In this document: positions 9,288 through 18,317 of the stretch, one piece after another
How the letters are laid out: every line of letters starts with the position of its first letter
Position numbering within the stretch: position 1 is the stretch's first letter
DNA from: Qipengyuania profundimaris
Lineage (GTDB): Bacteria; Pseudomonadota; Alphaproteobacteria; Sphingomonadales; Sphingomonadaceae
Direction: 5' to 3'
Assembly (NCBI RefSeq): GCF_030717945.1
Contig: NZ_JAVAIM010000001.1
Location: 1 to 61,120, forward strand
Length of the DNA stretch: 61,120 nt
Notes under the pieces: generated by a model
The model's database searches: none
The model's input: only the letters and a program-made list of their open reading frames with translations
What the model was told of the DNA's origin: nothing
Translations under genes and position numbers: made by a program

Positions 9288-10292
9288 TCAGACCTTCAGA
9301 TTGACCATTTTCTTGATCACGAAGACGCCGATCAGGAACCACACGATCATCGCCGGGAATCCGAACATGAAAATCGGATCGGTCGCGACCTCGAGGTAAA
9401 ATTGCGGGTTCATGGAGAACAGGAGGACGAATGTAATGATCGGCAAGGCGGTCAGCAGCCAGCCCGTCATCCGCCCTTCCGAACTCAACGCCCGAACCTT
9501 GAGGTACAGGCTGGCGCGCTCCCGGATCACTTTCGACAGGCCGTCGAGTATCTCCGCCAAATTGCCGCCGGTTTCGTTCTGGACCGACAGCGAAACGGCA
9601 AACATCCGCATATCGTCGAGGTCCCAGCGCTCGGCCATGTCTTCCAGCGCTTCGTTGAGATCGGCACCGTAAGCGATCTCGTCCGAAATCAGGCCGAATT
9701 CCGATCCGATCGGATCGGTCATCTCCTGGGTCAGCAGGTCGATCGCCGAGGCAACCGGATGGCCGGCGCGCAACGCCCGCACGAATATGTCGAGCGCCAC
9801 CGGAAACTGTTCCTGCATTTTCTTGCGGCGTCGCTGAGCGAGATAGCCGACCGCCATCACCGGCAGACCGATGGCAACGGCCGCCGCGACTGCCACGATC
9901 AGTTGGATCACGCCGAATGACAGCGCGAAGCCGGACGATATGGCCAGCATGGTTACGGCCAGCACGACCAGGGCGAAAATCGCCGCCATGCCCAAGACGA
10001 TCTGCGAAAAGTTGAACGGCACCGCCGCCATCATCAGGTTGCGACGGAAGCTGTTGTACGGCGCCGTGAGAAATCCAGCGCTCACGGGATTGCTGAGCGG
10101 ATCGTGCTTGCGCAAGCTGCCGAGCACGTCTTCGCGGCGCTTGCCCGTTGCGATCAGCTTCAGGCGCTTGTTCACCGCGCCGGCATGCTGCCGGTTTTCG
10201 ATACCGAACCTCAGCACAACCTGCGAGATCAGGAATATCGAGGCGAACACCGCCGACAGCACGAGAATTCGGGTAACCTCGGCGCTTAGCAT
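9288..10292 (-). CDS. tadB: Tad pilus inner-membrane platform protein TadB
   Basis: This 334-residue F-family protein has an N-terminal hydrophobic anchor. Two central membrane segments lie around residues 85-145, followed by the cytoplasmic F domain (FPVALDIFVRALRAGHPV, then QNETGGNLAEILDGLS) and a C-terminal membrane pair. It pairs with TadC to form the base of the Tad machine. The start codon shares one base with the stop of cpaF (TGATG at 10292), consistent with translational coupling. Length and motifs are normal. Confidence 0.92.
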   Translation of the reverse strand: MLSAEVTRILVLSAVFASIFLISQVVLRFGIENRQHAGAVNKRLKLIATGKRREDVLGSLRKHDPLSNPVSAGFLTAPYNSFRRNLMMAAVPFNFSQIVLGMAAIFALVVLAVTMLAISSGFALSFGVIQLIVAVAAAVAIGLPVMAVGYLAQRRRKKMQEQFPVALDIFVRALRAGHPVASAIDLLTQEMTDPIGSEFGLISDEIAYGADLNEALEDMAERWDLDDMRMFAVSLSVQNETGGNLAEILDGLSKVIRERASLYLKVRALSSEGRMTGWLLTALPIITFVLLFSMNPQFYLEVATDPIFMFGFPAMIVWFLIGVFVIKKMVNLKV

Positions 10293-11677
10293 CAGACCCT
10301 CCCCAGATCGAGGTTGGGCCGGAACAGTTCGGGCGAAAGGGCGATGCCGTGATCTGCAGCGGTATCGAGGAACTTGGGACGGATGCCGGTTGCCTCATGC
10401 CGCCCAAGCACGCTTCCGTCTTCGCCGCGGCCTTCCATCTTGAAGCGGAAGATTTCCTGCATCGTGATCGTCTGGCCTTCCATGCCGACGATCTCGGACA
10501 GGCTCAGCAGACGCCGCCTGCCGTCGGCTTGGCGCCCGATCTGCACGACGACATTGATCGCCGAGGCGATCTGCGCACGGGCCGAAGTGGGCGAAATCTC
10601 GATGCCGCTCATGCCGATCATCTGCTCTACCCTCGACAGGGCGTCGCGCGCGGTATTGGCGTGAACCGTCGTCATGGATCCATCGTGGCCCGTGTTCATC
10701 GCCTGGAGCATGTCGAATGCCTCGCCTGAGCGAACCTCGCCCACGATGATACGATCGGGACGCATACGCAGGGCGTTCTTCACGAGATCGCGCTGCGTAA
10801 CCTCGCCCCGCCCTTCGATATTGGCAGGGCGGGTTTCCAGCCGGGCGACATGTTCCTGTTGCAGCTGCAGTTCTGCGGAATCCTCGATCGTGACGATACG
10901 CTCTCGCCCGTCGATATTCGCGGAAAGAGCGTTCAGCAGCGTGGTCTTGCCCGAACCTGTACCGCCGGAAATCAGGACGTTGCGCCGCGATTTGACGATG
11001 GCTGCAAGGACGTCCGCGACCGCTTCCGGAACACTGCCGAGCTCGACCAGCTTGGCCATGTCGATCCGGGTCTTGGCGAATTTACGGATGGAGAGCAGCG
11101 AACCATCGATGGCCAGCGGTGCGACGATGGCGTTGACGCGCGAACCGTCCGCAAGGCGAGCATCGACGAAAGGCGAGGATTCGTCCACGCGCCGGCCGAC
11201 GGCGCTGACGATCTTCTGGATAATCCGCAGCAGGTGCCGCTCGTCCTGGAAACGCACGGAGGCTCGTTCGAGCAGGCCGAATTTTTCGACGAAGACGTCG
11301 CGATGGCCATTCACGAGAATATCCGTGATGGACTCATCTGCGAGCAGCGGCTCGAGCGGCCCCAGCCCCAGCAGTTCGTCCAGCACTTCCCCGGTGAGCC
11401 GTTTGCGCTCGGCCCCGTTGAGCGCAGCGTCTTCCTCGAGCAATAGCGCCAGGATGATATCGCCGATCTCTTCCTCGATCTGCTCGCGAGACATCCGTTC
11501 GAGCAGCGAGAGATTGATCCGGTCCAGCAGCTTGCGATGGATCGTGGTCTTCAGGTCGAGCAGCTTCTCGGCTTCTTCGTCGACCTCGAAAGTGGTTATG
11601 CGTTGCGGCGCGAAGCCTTCCTCTTCGATCTCGACTTCGGAGGCTGCGCCGTCCTGCGATCCGAACTGCCACTTCAT
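10292..11677 (-). CDS. cpaF: Tad pilus assembly ATPase CpaF/TadA
   Basis: This 461-residue cytoplasmic secretion ATPase of the VirB11/GspE superfamily powers Flp pilus polymerisation. Walker A is GGTGSGKTT at 238-246. The Asp box, the Walker B/His region (MRPDRIIVGEVRSGEAFD) and the CpaF-type stretch MTTVHANTARDALSRVE follow in order. Residues 1 to about 75 form the variable N-terminal region. The ATG at 11677 overlaps the cpaE stop by four bases (ATGA). All catalytic motifs are intact. Confidence 0.95.
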   Translation of the reverse strand: MKWQFGSQDGAASEVEIEEEGFAPQRITTFEVDEEAEKLLDLKTTIHRKLLDRINLSLLERMSREQIEEEIGDIILALLLEEDAALNGAERKRLTGEVLDELLGLGPLEPLLADESITDILVNGHRDVFVEKFGLLERASVRFQDERHLLRIIQKIVSAVGRRVDESSPFVDARLADGSRVNAIVAPLAIDGSLLSIRKFAKTRIDMAKLVELGSVPEAVADVLAAIVKSRRNVLISGGTGSGKTTLLNALSANIDGRERIVTIEDSAELQLQQEHVARLETRPANIEGRGEVTQRDLVKNALRMRPDRIIVGEVRSGEAFDMLQAMNTGHDGSMTTVHANTARDALSRVEQMIGMSGIEISPTSARAQIASAINVVVQIGRQADGRRRLLSLSEIVGMEGQTITMQEIFRFKMEGRGEDGSVLGRHEATGIRPKFLDTAADHGIALSPELFRPNLDLGRV

Positions 11678-12873
11678 TGCTCGCCTCCATCCATACGCGC
11701 GGTGATCGCATCTGCGAGCGCAGCGACATCGGCGACGAACGGGCTCTTGCGACGGATATGTCCGGCCAGCACACCGCGGTCTTGCGCAGCTTCCAGCGTC
11801 TGGGTGTCGCGTGCCAGTTTGGCTGTCACCGGGCGGCCGAGCGCCTTCTCCACGTCATCGATCCCGATCGATTTGAAGAGCTTTTTCTCCACCCGGTTGA
11901 CCACGACAGAGACGAGCCGGTGATCGAGGCCGAGGTTTTTGAACAGGTCCAGCCTGCGGCGCGCCTGGCGCAGACTGGGAAGGGACTGCTCGACGAGCAT
12001 CAGGATGCTGTCGGCTTTCGCGAGGATTGCGAGGCCCCAATTGGTCAAGCCGGAGGGCATGTCGACAACCACGTAATCGTATTCGGCACGCGCCAGATCG
12101 AGAACCCGGGCGAGATCCTCGCTCTTCGGCGCCTCTATCGGGATTATCTCGTTGGGCGCTGCAATCAGGTCGACACCGCATTCGTGACGTTCGGCAACCG
12201 TATCGAGCATCGATGCATCGAGCCTTGCGCCAGCTTCGAGCAGATCGGTCAGGGTCCGGCGCGGCGAAACGCCAAACACTTCGCAGATCCGCCCGGCCTG
12301 GATATCGAGGTCGAACAGGCAGACGGTCGGCTCGCCCGGTTCGCTCGCCAGTTCCGCTGCCAGATGGCTGGCAATCGTCGTCGCGCCGGCCCCGCCGATC
12401 GGCTTGGTGACCGCAATCAGCGGCGCGAGCGAAACGTCCTTCCCGACCGATCCCGCATGCGTTTCGAGCACGGCGATAACGGTTTGCAGGATCTCTTCGG
12501 CGTTGAAGGGCAGTTCGACGACATCGGCCACACCCTCGCGGATCAGCGTCCTTACCAGTCGCATATCGACATCACGCATGGCGACGATCTGCGGCATTTC
12601 CGGATGCATCCGGCGAATATTGCGGATTCGGTCCATGCTAGCGGGGCTGGCCGGGTCGACTTCGAAAAGCACGACACCGGTTGCATCAAGCGTATCGCCC
12701 GGAATGGGCTCGTCCGGCCGCAACGAGATGAATTGCGCATCGCTTATCCAGCCTGCCCCGGAGGAAGAGCGCAATTCCTCAAGCTGGCCTTCCGATGCGA
12801 TCACCGTCAGCGGTGCGTTCAATTGCAACTCGGACCCCTTCCTTTGGCCGAATATCGTGTGGTCGCGGCCCAT
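11674..12873 (-). CDS. cpaE: Pilus assembly ATPase/localisation factor CpaE
   Basis: This 399-residue protein has a degenerate receiver-like N-terminal domain (residues about 20-135). A MinD/ParA-like P-loop domain follows, with a deviant phosphate loop in the segment TKPIGGAGATTIA. CpaE is needed for polar Tad pilus assembly and sits in the cytoplasm near the inner membrane. The frame is open further upstream, but the ATG at 12873 is preferred because it shares one base with the stop of the upstream tadE-like gene (TGATG) and gives the normal family length. The usual KGG of the Walker loop reads PIGG here, as in many CpaE proteins. Confidence 0.9.
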   Translation of the reverse strand: MGRDHTIFGQRKGSELQLNAPLTVIASEGQLEELRSSSGAGWISDAQFISLRPDEPIPGDTLDATGVVLFEVDPASPASMDRIRNIRRMHPEMPQIVAMRDVDMRLVRTLIREGVADVVELPFNAEEILQTVIAVLETHAGSVGKDVSLAPLIAVTKPIGGAGATTIASHLAAELASEPGEPTVCLFDLDIQAGRICEVFGVSPRRTLTDLLEAGARLDASMLDTVAERHECGVDLIAAPNEIIPIEAPKSEDLARVLDLARAEYDYVVVDMPSGLTNWGLAILAKADSILMLVEQSLPSLRQARRRLDLFKNLGLDHRLVSVVVNRVEKKLFKSIGIDDVEKALGRPVTAKLARDTQTLEAAQDRGVLAGHIRRKSPFVADVAALADAITARMDGGEQ

Positions 12874-13493
12874 CAGTTCGACACCGTTCCTGCGCCGTCT
12901 TCCATGGTCAGCGTGTAATCGAAGCCGGGAAAATCGACGGTCGAGCCGAAGAGAAGGATCGAAGTGAATTCCATGTTCGTCAGGCGAACGGTGACGAAAG
13001 GAGAAACATCCATCCCGTTGGGATTGCCTGCAAAGCCCAGTCCGGAACCGGTGTATTCCACCGTAATGTCCTCGTCCGCTACCTCCGGCCAGAAGTCTTG
13101 GATGCGATCTGCGAGCGTAGCGAAGGCCGTGGCGTCGATACTCAGATTGCCGCCCAGGCAGGTGCCGGAAACGCACTGGCACTCCGTACTCGTGCAACTG
13201 ATCGTGCCGAGCGCATCGACCGGAATCCGGTCGCCCTGCCCAAGCTGGACTCCGCCGACAGTCTGGCCGGAGAAACTGTAGGTCGCCAGTTCCTGCACCA
13301 GCGGATCGGTGACCACGGCAAAGCGCGCGCCGACCTGGCTGGCTTTCTCTCCGCGGTTGAAATCATAGGCGTAGCGGCCGGCATCGATGATGCCGACCAG
13401 GAATAGCACGATCAGCGGCAGGACGAGCGCGAACTCCGCGGCCGAACCGCGCTGGTCCCGGCAGAACCGTGCGAGGAATGCCGCGCCGCTCAT
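12873..13493 (-). CDS. TadE-like minor pilin/assembly protein
   Basis: This 206-residue protein has the TadE signature at its N-terminus: a short basic head, then RGSAAEFALVLPLIVLFLVG, one membrane helix with a conserved Glu, resembling a pseudopilin leader. The remainder is predicted periplasmic and contains four closely spaced cysteines (CTSTECQCVSGTC) that could form disulfides. TadE-like pseudopilins are processed by the prepilin peptidase in other Tad systems; here that is inferred. It overlaps the next tadE-like gene by four bases and cpaE by one. Confidence 0.85.
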   Translation of the reverse strand: MSGAAFLARFCRDQRGSAAEFALVLPLIVLFLVGIIDAGRYAYDFNRGEKASQVGARFAVVTDPLVQELATYSFSGQTVGGVQLGQGDRIPVDALGTISCTSTECQCVSGTCLGGNLSIDATAFATLADRIQDFWPEVADEDITVEYTGSGLGFAGNPNGMDVSPFVTVRLTNMEFTSILLFGSTVDFPGFDYTLTMEDGAGTVSN

Positions 13494-13984
13494 ATGCCCA
13501 TCACCGGCGATTGTTGGGTGGCATTCAGCGTATAGCTGTCGGTGATGATGCCGACGCCGTCGAACAAGCTCTGATAGTTCACATTCGCCGTCACGGTCAC
13601 AACGGGCGCGTTGGTCTGCCCGTCGTAGATGCCGGTGGTCAGTGCCGTCGTCGGACAGGACACGGCCACGGTCACCTCGGCATTTTCCCAGCCCGGCACA
13701 CGCGTGGTGCCGCCCGAGGGGCGCCCCGTGCGGGTCACTTCCTGGATCGCCGTCTGGACGCCGCTGTCCATCGTGGCGCCGCTCTCACAATTGATCGCGG
13801 CGAAGCTCTGCCGGCTGGCATAGCGTGCGCCGTCGCGCACGCCCTTCACCACCTGGTGCTGGTTGTAGAAATAGTAGGCGACCTCGATCGCCCCGAACAG
13901 CATGCCCGCCAGCAGCGGGAGCAGCAGTGCAAGCTCTGCGGCAGCGGCGCCCCTGCGGCATGTCCAGAGATCGCGCAGTCGCAT
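13490..13984 (-). CDS. Second TadE-like minor pilin
   Basis: The 164-residue protein begins MRLRDLWTCRRGAAAAELAL and has the TadE pattern of a basic head, small residues before AAE, and one hydrophobic helix (LLLPLLAGMLFGAIEVAYYF). A periplasmic domain with one Cys pair (CESG, CPTT) follows. The frame is open far upstream, but the ATG at 13984 shares a base with the stop of the tadG-like gene (TGATG) and places the helix correctly, so it is chosen. Two adjacent tadE-like genes suggest a minor-pilin pair. Confidence 0.85.
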   Translation of the reverse strand: MRLRDLWTCRRGAAAAELALLLPLLAGMLFGAIEVAYYFYNQHQVVKGVRDGARYASRQSFAAINCESGATMDSGVQTAIQEVTRTGRPSGGTTRVPGWENAEVTVAVSCPTTALTTGIYDGQTNAPVVTVTANVNYQSLFDGVGIITDSYTLNATQQSPVMGI

Positions 13985-15588
13985 CACTTCACCAAGAACG
14001 GAACATCGCGCCGGATCACGGTACCCGCCGTCTCCCCTGCGCCGCCAGCATCGGATTCGCCGATGATCTCGACGTAGATATCCTTCTTGTCGGTCCGGTC
14101 CGGGCGATTCAGGCTCGGTTCGACGAGGAAGATGTCGATGAAGCGGCGGATGGCGTAGGGCCCGCTCTTTCCTCTCACATTTTCGGCATGACAGTTGATG
14201 ACGGCCACCGACATTCGGCGCCGATCGGCCACGGTCGATGTCGGTGTGGTGCCGGGGGCACCGCCCTTGCTGGCGCTGCAGATCGGCTGGGCATAGTTGC
14301 CGCGCGTACCGTTGGTCCATCGGCCGAGGATCGTCGCTCCGTCGATGACGCTGCCCTTGTTCGCGATCTCCCACTGATACACTTCGTAGCGGGTCGGACG
14401 GTCCGGGCGCGTCCCGCTGGCGGTGAAGCCGGTGTTCGTCTGCCAAGCGGCGGAATCCCAACCGTAGCGCGAGCGGAAATAGGCGTCTCGATCCCAGAAC
14501 CCGTCGCCGAAGCGGCCGCAGGTGTTGTCGTCCGGGCCGAGCGAATGGCAGACATCGCGCGGGTGCCCCATGGGTGACGGCGTGGTCGTCGCCGGTAGCG
14601 CGGCGTCGGTCGTCGGTGCGTAGGGATTGGCGGGCACGCTCCAGCCGTCGGTCTGCCCGTTGGTGCCGAACGTGCACGCCTTGTTGGCCGAAATATTCGG
14701 CACGCCCGCAGCGTCCGACTTGTGCGTCACGTCCTTGATCGAGTTGATGGACGCCGGGCACGATCCGCCGGTGGGGCAATTGTCGTAAAGGTCGAAGCGG
14801 GTGTTGATGGCATCGATGGTGGAGGTCTTGAGACCGGGTTCGATCTCCACATCGATCACCTCGGGCCCGTTCACCGGCACGCAATTTCCGGTCGGCGAGA
14901 CCCAGGCGAGCGCCTCTTCCACGCCGTTCGCGCCCAGCCCCAGGTCGAGGAAACCGAACGCGCCCGGATCCCACTGGCCCTGCTGCACCACCAGCAGGCC
15001 GTCGCCAATGTAGTTGTTGGCGTTGAAATCGACCGTCGGATCGGTGTTGTTGAGCGGCTCGTCCGGATTGCAGATCATCAGCGGCGGGATGCGGCATACG
15101 GCCGATCCGATGCCCGCCACCGCTTCGGCGTCGATCGTATCGGAAATCGCCCCGGCGATCGGCGTCAACGCGTAATTCGCCGTGCGCGTTTCAACCTGCA
15201 CGCGAATGAAGCGCGCCTGTTCGTCGGCATCCGATGCCAGCGGGTTGGTGCCATTCTCGGCGTCCGCAAGGTTGGCGTAGAAATAGATCTGGCCTTCGGG
15301 GATGCCAACTGTCGCAGCGCCATCGTCATTGGCGAAGCGCGTATCGTTGGACACCAGGCTGCGCGCCTGCGCCGTGGCCCGCGCGATGGAGCCGGGCAGC
15401 TGGTCCAGCTGGGTCGCCCCGGCCAGCGCAGCCTGGTCGGCCGCGTTCTGGAGTTCGGTATCGAGCGAGACGAGGCGCGAATAATCGAACCCGATGCCGA
15501 CCATTCCGACCAGGGCGGGCAGCGCGAGCGCATAGAGCGCCGCGCTGGCCCCGCTTTCGTCTCGTAGGAACTCGCTCAACATGCCCAT
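13984..15588 (-). CDS. tadG: TadG-like pilus assembly protein
   Basis: This 534-residue protein begins with a TadE/TadG-type N-terminal segment (DESGASAALYALALPALVGM), followed by GFDYSRLVSLDTELQNAADQ, the TadG hallmark region. The large periplasmic part has many paired cysteines and Trp/Tyr-rich stretches around residues 320-430. TadG is an envelope-spanning factor of Flp pilus assembly. The von Willebrand-like domain seen in some TadG proteins is not obvious. The nearest upstream gene is 18 bases away, the only real gap inside the distal part of the operon. Confidence 0.85.
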   Translation of the reverse strand: MGMLSEFLRDESGASAALYALALPALVGMVGIGFDYSRLVSLDTELQNAADQAALAGATQLDQLPGSIARATAQARSLVSNDTRFANDDGAATVGIPEGQIYFYANLADAENGTNPLASDADEQARFIRVQVETRTANYALTPIAGAISDTIDAEAVAGIGSAVCRIPPLMICNPDEPLNNTDPTVDFNANNYIGDGLLVVQQGQWDPGAFGFLDLGLGANGVEEALAWVSPTGNCVPVNGPEVIDVEIEPGLKTSTIDAINTRFDLYDNCPTGGSCPASINSIKDVTHKSDAAGVPNISANKACTFGTNGQTDGWSVPANPYAPTTDAALPATTTPSPMGHPRDVCHSLGPDDNTCGRFGDGFWDRDAYFRSRYGWDSAAWQTNTGFTASGTRPDRPTRYEVYQWEIANKGSVIDGATILGRWTNGTRGNYAQPICSASKGGAPGTTPTSTVADRRRMSVAVINCHAENVRGKSGPYAIRRFIDIFLVEPSLNRPDRTDKKDIYVEIIGESDAGGAGETAGTVIRRDVPFLVK

Positions 15589-15606
15589 CGTCGCCTCTTC
15601 CGGCCC

Positions 15607-15903
15607 TCAGTTCGGGCCTTCGCCCCCTTCGCCTACATCGGTCGTGCGGATCGATTCCGGCTGCTTGACCGCGCCCTCGCGATAGCGCTCGACGGCATCG
15701 GCAGCGTGTTCGCCGCTGGTCACCAGCTCATCGGTATAGACCGGGTCCGGATTGACGACCTGCGCCATCATGGTCTGGCGGTTGGCCTCCCCGAAGGAGG
15801 CGTCGCCGGGCGCTTCGAAGATCGACTTGTCGGCACAGCCTGCCAGCATCACCAGCGGGAAGGCGGCGAAGATCGCCAGCCGGGCGGATCGTTCAATATT
15901 CAT
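15607..15903 (-). CDS. Short lipoprotein in the Tad operon, possibly CpaD-related
   Basis: The 98-residue protein has a signal ending in VMLAGC (Cys23 lipidated). The segment FGEANRQTMMAQVVNPDPVY resembles the FG-x-A...NxxxMVxxPxDL stretch near the C-terminus of CpaD pilus lipoproteins, but the protein is about half the usual CpaD length. It overlaps the end of cpaC by 11 bases and precedes tadG. No other cpaD candidate is visible in the locus, so it may fill that place. The lipoprotein call is firm; the CpaD relation is a tentative inference. Confidence 0.7.
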   Translation of the reverse strand: MNIERSARLAIFAAFPLVMLAGCADKSIFEAPGDASFGEANRQTMMAQVVNPDPVYTDELVTSGEHAADAVERYREGAVKQPESIRTTDVGEGGEGPN

Positions 15904-17329
15904 AATCGCTGCCTTCCTCTATGGTCACGGGGGTCTGCGGCGCGGCCAGTTCGCTGGCCGGGACCGGATCGTAAGGTTCGCCCGTCAGCACGGTGCCCGC
16001 AGCCGTCGGATCGCGCACGCGATCGGTCGGCAGGCGCACCTGGTCGGGGCGGATCGGCTTCACCAGTCGCGGCGTCACCACGATCAGCAGTTCGGTCTCG
16101 CCCTTCTGGAATTCGGTCGAGCGGAACAGCGCGCCGAGGATCGGGATATTGCCGAGCAGGGGCACCTGGTTGACCGTGGTCTGGAAATCCTGCTGCAGCA
16201 GCCCGGCGATGGCGAAGCTTTCGCCGTCGCGCAGTTCCAGCGTGGTGGAGGCGCGGCGGGTCTGCAGGCCGGGAATGGCGAGGCCGTTGATCTGGATCGA
16301 GGCCGCCGGATCGATCTGGCTGACCTCCGGTTCCACCACCAGGTTGATAGTGTTGTCGCCCAGAACGGTGGGGGTGAAGCCAAGGCTCACGCCGAAGGGC
16401 TTGAATTCCACCGTGATGCGCCCGGCGACGTTATCGTCATCGCCGCCGCCGGCGCTCGACTGGACGACGGGGATGGGGAACTCCCCGCCGGCCAGGAAGG
16501 ATGCCTTTTCACCCGACAGCGCCACGAGCGTCGGCTCGGCCAGTGTCTTGGCGAAGCCTTTCTCTTCCAGCGCGTTCAGGAAGACATCGAAATCGATACC
16601 CAGCGCCCCGAAGGTCGCGCCGAGCACGCCGAAGCTGTTCTGGATTTCCGAGAACTCGAAAACTCCGGTGCCGTTCGGGCCGGGTGTCAGCCCGGCTCCC
16701 GGGCCGAAGGACGATCCGAAATCGCCGCCCCGGTCGAAGCCGAAGCCGCGCACGCCGATGTTCTCGCCCATAGAGCGGTTCACTTCGGCGAATTTGACCT
16801 CCAGCATGACCTGCTGGCTGCTGCCGAGCGCGATCATGTTGACGACTTTCTCACCGGCGTAGGTGCCTGCGAGGCGCACTGCCCGGTCGATCATGCCGAC
16901 ATCGGTAGCAAGGCCGGTCAAAACCAGCGAATCGCCGCTGATATGTGCGTCGATCTGGCCGCCGGGGATCAGGCGGGCTGCCTGGCTGCGGAAAGCTTCC
17001 GCATCGGGGCCGACGGCGATGTCCATCACCGACAGCACCCGGCCGCGCGCATCGTAGAGCGTCAGGCTGGTGGTCCCCATGCCCTTGCCCAGCACGTAGA
17101 TCGAATTTTCGGTCAGGGCGACGATATCGGCGATATCGGCATTGCCCACCAGCGCCTTGGCGATCGGCCGGTCGGCAGTGACCACCTGGCTCTTGTTGAC
17201 CGGGATCTCCAGCGTTCCGGCATGGATCTCTCCGGTGCCTGCGAATTGCGCCTGCGCCGGGCTGGCGGCCATCAGGGCGATCGGAAGGGCCGCGGCAAGC
17301 GCGCGGCGCATGAAATCAGTTCGTGCCAC
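15893..17329 (-). CDS. cpaC: Outer-membrane secretin CpaC/RcpA
   Basis: This secretin of 478 residues forms the outer-membrane channel of the Tad pilus. A signal peptide (ending SPAQA) is followed by the CpaC N-domain (IPVNKSQVVTADRPIAKALV), a BON-like region and the secretin domain (VEFKPFGVSLGFTPTV, VNQVPLLGNIPILGALFRS). The start is set at a GTG at 17329, preceded by AGGAGG six bases away; this overlaps cpaB by 14 bases. An ATG at 17311 without a good ribosome site is the alternative. Either start keeps the signal peptide. Confidence 0.92.
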   Translation of the reverse strand: MARTDFMRRALAAALPIALMAASPAQAQFAGTGEIHAGTLEIPVNKSQVVTADRPIAKALVGNADIADIVALTENSIYVLGKGMGTTSLTLYDARGRVLSVMDIAVGPDAEAFRSQAARLIPGGQIDAHISGDSLVLTGLATDVGMIDRAVRLAGTYAGEKVVNMIALGSSQQVMLEVKFAEVNRSMGENIGVRGFGFDRGGDFGSSFGPGAGLTPGPNGTGVFEFSEIQNSFGVLGATFGALGIDFDVFLNALEEKGFAKTLAEPTLVALSGEKASFLAGGEFPIPVVQSSAGGGDDDNVAGRITVEFKPFGVSLGFTPTVLGDNTINLVVEPEVSQIDPAASIQINGLAIPGLQTRRASTTLELRDGESFAIAGLLQQDFQTTVNQVPLLGNIPILGALFRSTEFQKGETELLIVVTPRLVKPIRPDQVRLPTDRVRDPTAAGTVLTGEPYDPVPASELAAPQTPVTIEEGSDYEY

Positions 17330-18221
17330 GGGACACCTCCTGGCGCGCACCGTCGGTGCCGCGATAGATCGTCATGGTCGGGCCCGAGAAGACGGGCGCG
17401 GATGGCTGCGATGTTCCTGCCGAAGCGGGCGCCGGGCGATAGGCCACCTGCTGCCGCGGTGCGGGTGCAGGGGCGGGCCGGGCCGTGCTGTTGCGCGAGG
17501 CATAGCGCAGGCGGCCGCCGGGCAGGTCGCGTGTGGTCACTACTTGCGCACTGCCGACATTCTGGTTCTCGACATTGCGCAGCGCCAGTGTCAGCCGCCC
17601 GCTCTGCGCGGCCAGCGCCAGCCGCTGGGCATCGTACTGGTTGGTCAGCAGCGTCGCCATCTTCAGTTCCTGCGGTTCGGTGCTATCTTCCGAAGCGCGC
17701 CGGTCGATGGCCAGCACCTGCGCGTTTTCCAGCACGACCGAGGTGACGAGATCGTCGTCTCCACCGGGAATTTCGCGTGTCATCATCACGTCGACGACAT
17801 CGCCGGGGGTCACGAAGCCGGCCACACCGGCCACGTCGTTCACGGGAATGGTGGTCGCGCGCATATCGTCGGGAATGTTCTCCGACAGGATGGCTCGGGC
17901 CGAGATGCGGGACCGGAGGATCGGCTCACCCGCCGCGATCGGGCGAATGGCGACATTGCTACCGGCAAGACCGTTGAGATCGTTGAAGGCGCCTGCGGGC
18001 ACCGATTGCGCGGGCCAGTTGACCAGCCTGACGGTGTCGGGCGTCAGCGGTGCGCCGAACGGAAGATCCTGCGAAGCGACCGCGACGCGAACGAGCTGCT
18101 GCTCTTCGGCGATCCGCTCCTGCTCTGCCTCCACGCCCGAAAAATAGGCGTTGGTCAGATAAACAGCCAGCACGCCCAGAACCAGGGCCGCGCCGATGAT
18201 GATGATATTGCGCCGCTCCAT
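17316..18221 (-). CDS. cpaB: Flp pilus assembly protein CpaB/RcpC
   Basis: The 301-residue protein has an N-terminal membrane anchor (IIIIGAALVLGVLAVYLT) and an SAF domain around residues 45-110 (VRVAVASQDLPFGAPLTPDTV). The RcpC/CpaB domain follows to about residue 235. The C-terminus is Pro/Ala-rich. CpaB is a periplasmic component linked to the secretin. A GGAG ribosome site precedes the ATG. It is the first gene after the pilin, separated by 96 bases that contain a hairpin. Confidence 0.92.
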   Translation of the reverse strand: MERRNIIIIGAALVLGVLAVYLTNAYFSGVEAEQERIAEEQQLVRVAVASQDLPFGAPLTPDTVRLVNWPAQSVPAGAFNDLNGLAGSNVAIRPIAAGEPILRSRISARAILSENIPDDMRATTIPVNDVAGVAGFVTPGDVVDVMMTREIPGGDDDLVTSVVLENAQVLAIDRRASEDSTEPQELKMATLLTNQYDAQRLALAAQSGRLTLALRNVENQNVGSAQVVTTRDLPGGRLRYASRNSTARPAPAPAPRQQVAYRPAPASAGTSQPSAPVFSGPTMTIYRGTDGARQEVSRGTN

Positions 18222-18282
18222 GCGCCGCTCCCCCCGAATAGCTCCTCACAAGCGCAGAAACCCCCGCTGCGCCGGGTAAAGT

Positions 18283-18309
18283 CCGGCCCCGGCTTGAAGC
18301 CGAGGCCGG
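18283..18309 (-). terminator. Hairpin between flp and cpaB, likely attenuator or mRNA stabiliser
   Basis: A 27-base inverted repeat has stem arms CCGGCCCCGGCTT and AAGCCGAGGCCGG with one mismatch and a tiny loop. It lies just downstream of the pilin stop. No run of U follows in the minus-strand transcript, so it is not a classic terminator. In pilin operons such hairpins often leave abundant pilin mRNA with less read-through into the assembly genes. Confidence 0.5.
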
Positions 18310-18317
18310 TACGTTAA

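Noticed and set aside
13490..15097. A 535-codon frame through the second tadE-like gene.
   Set aside because: Its first two thirds are an out-of-frame shadow of the tadG-like gene; the true start at 13984 forms a TGATG overlap.
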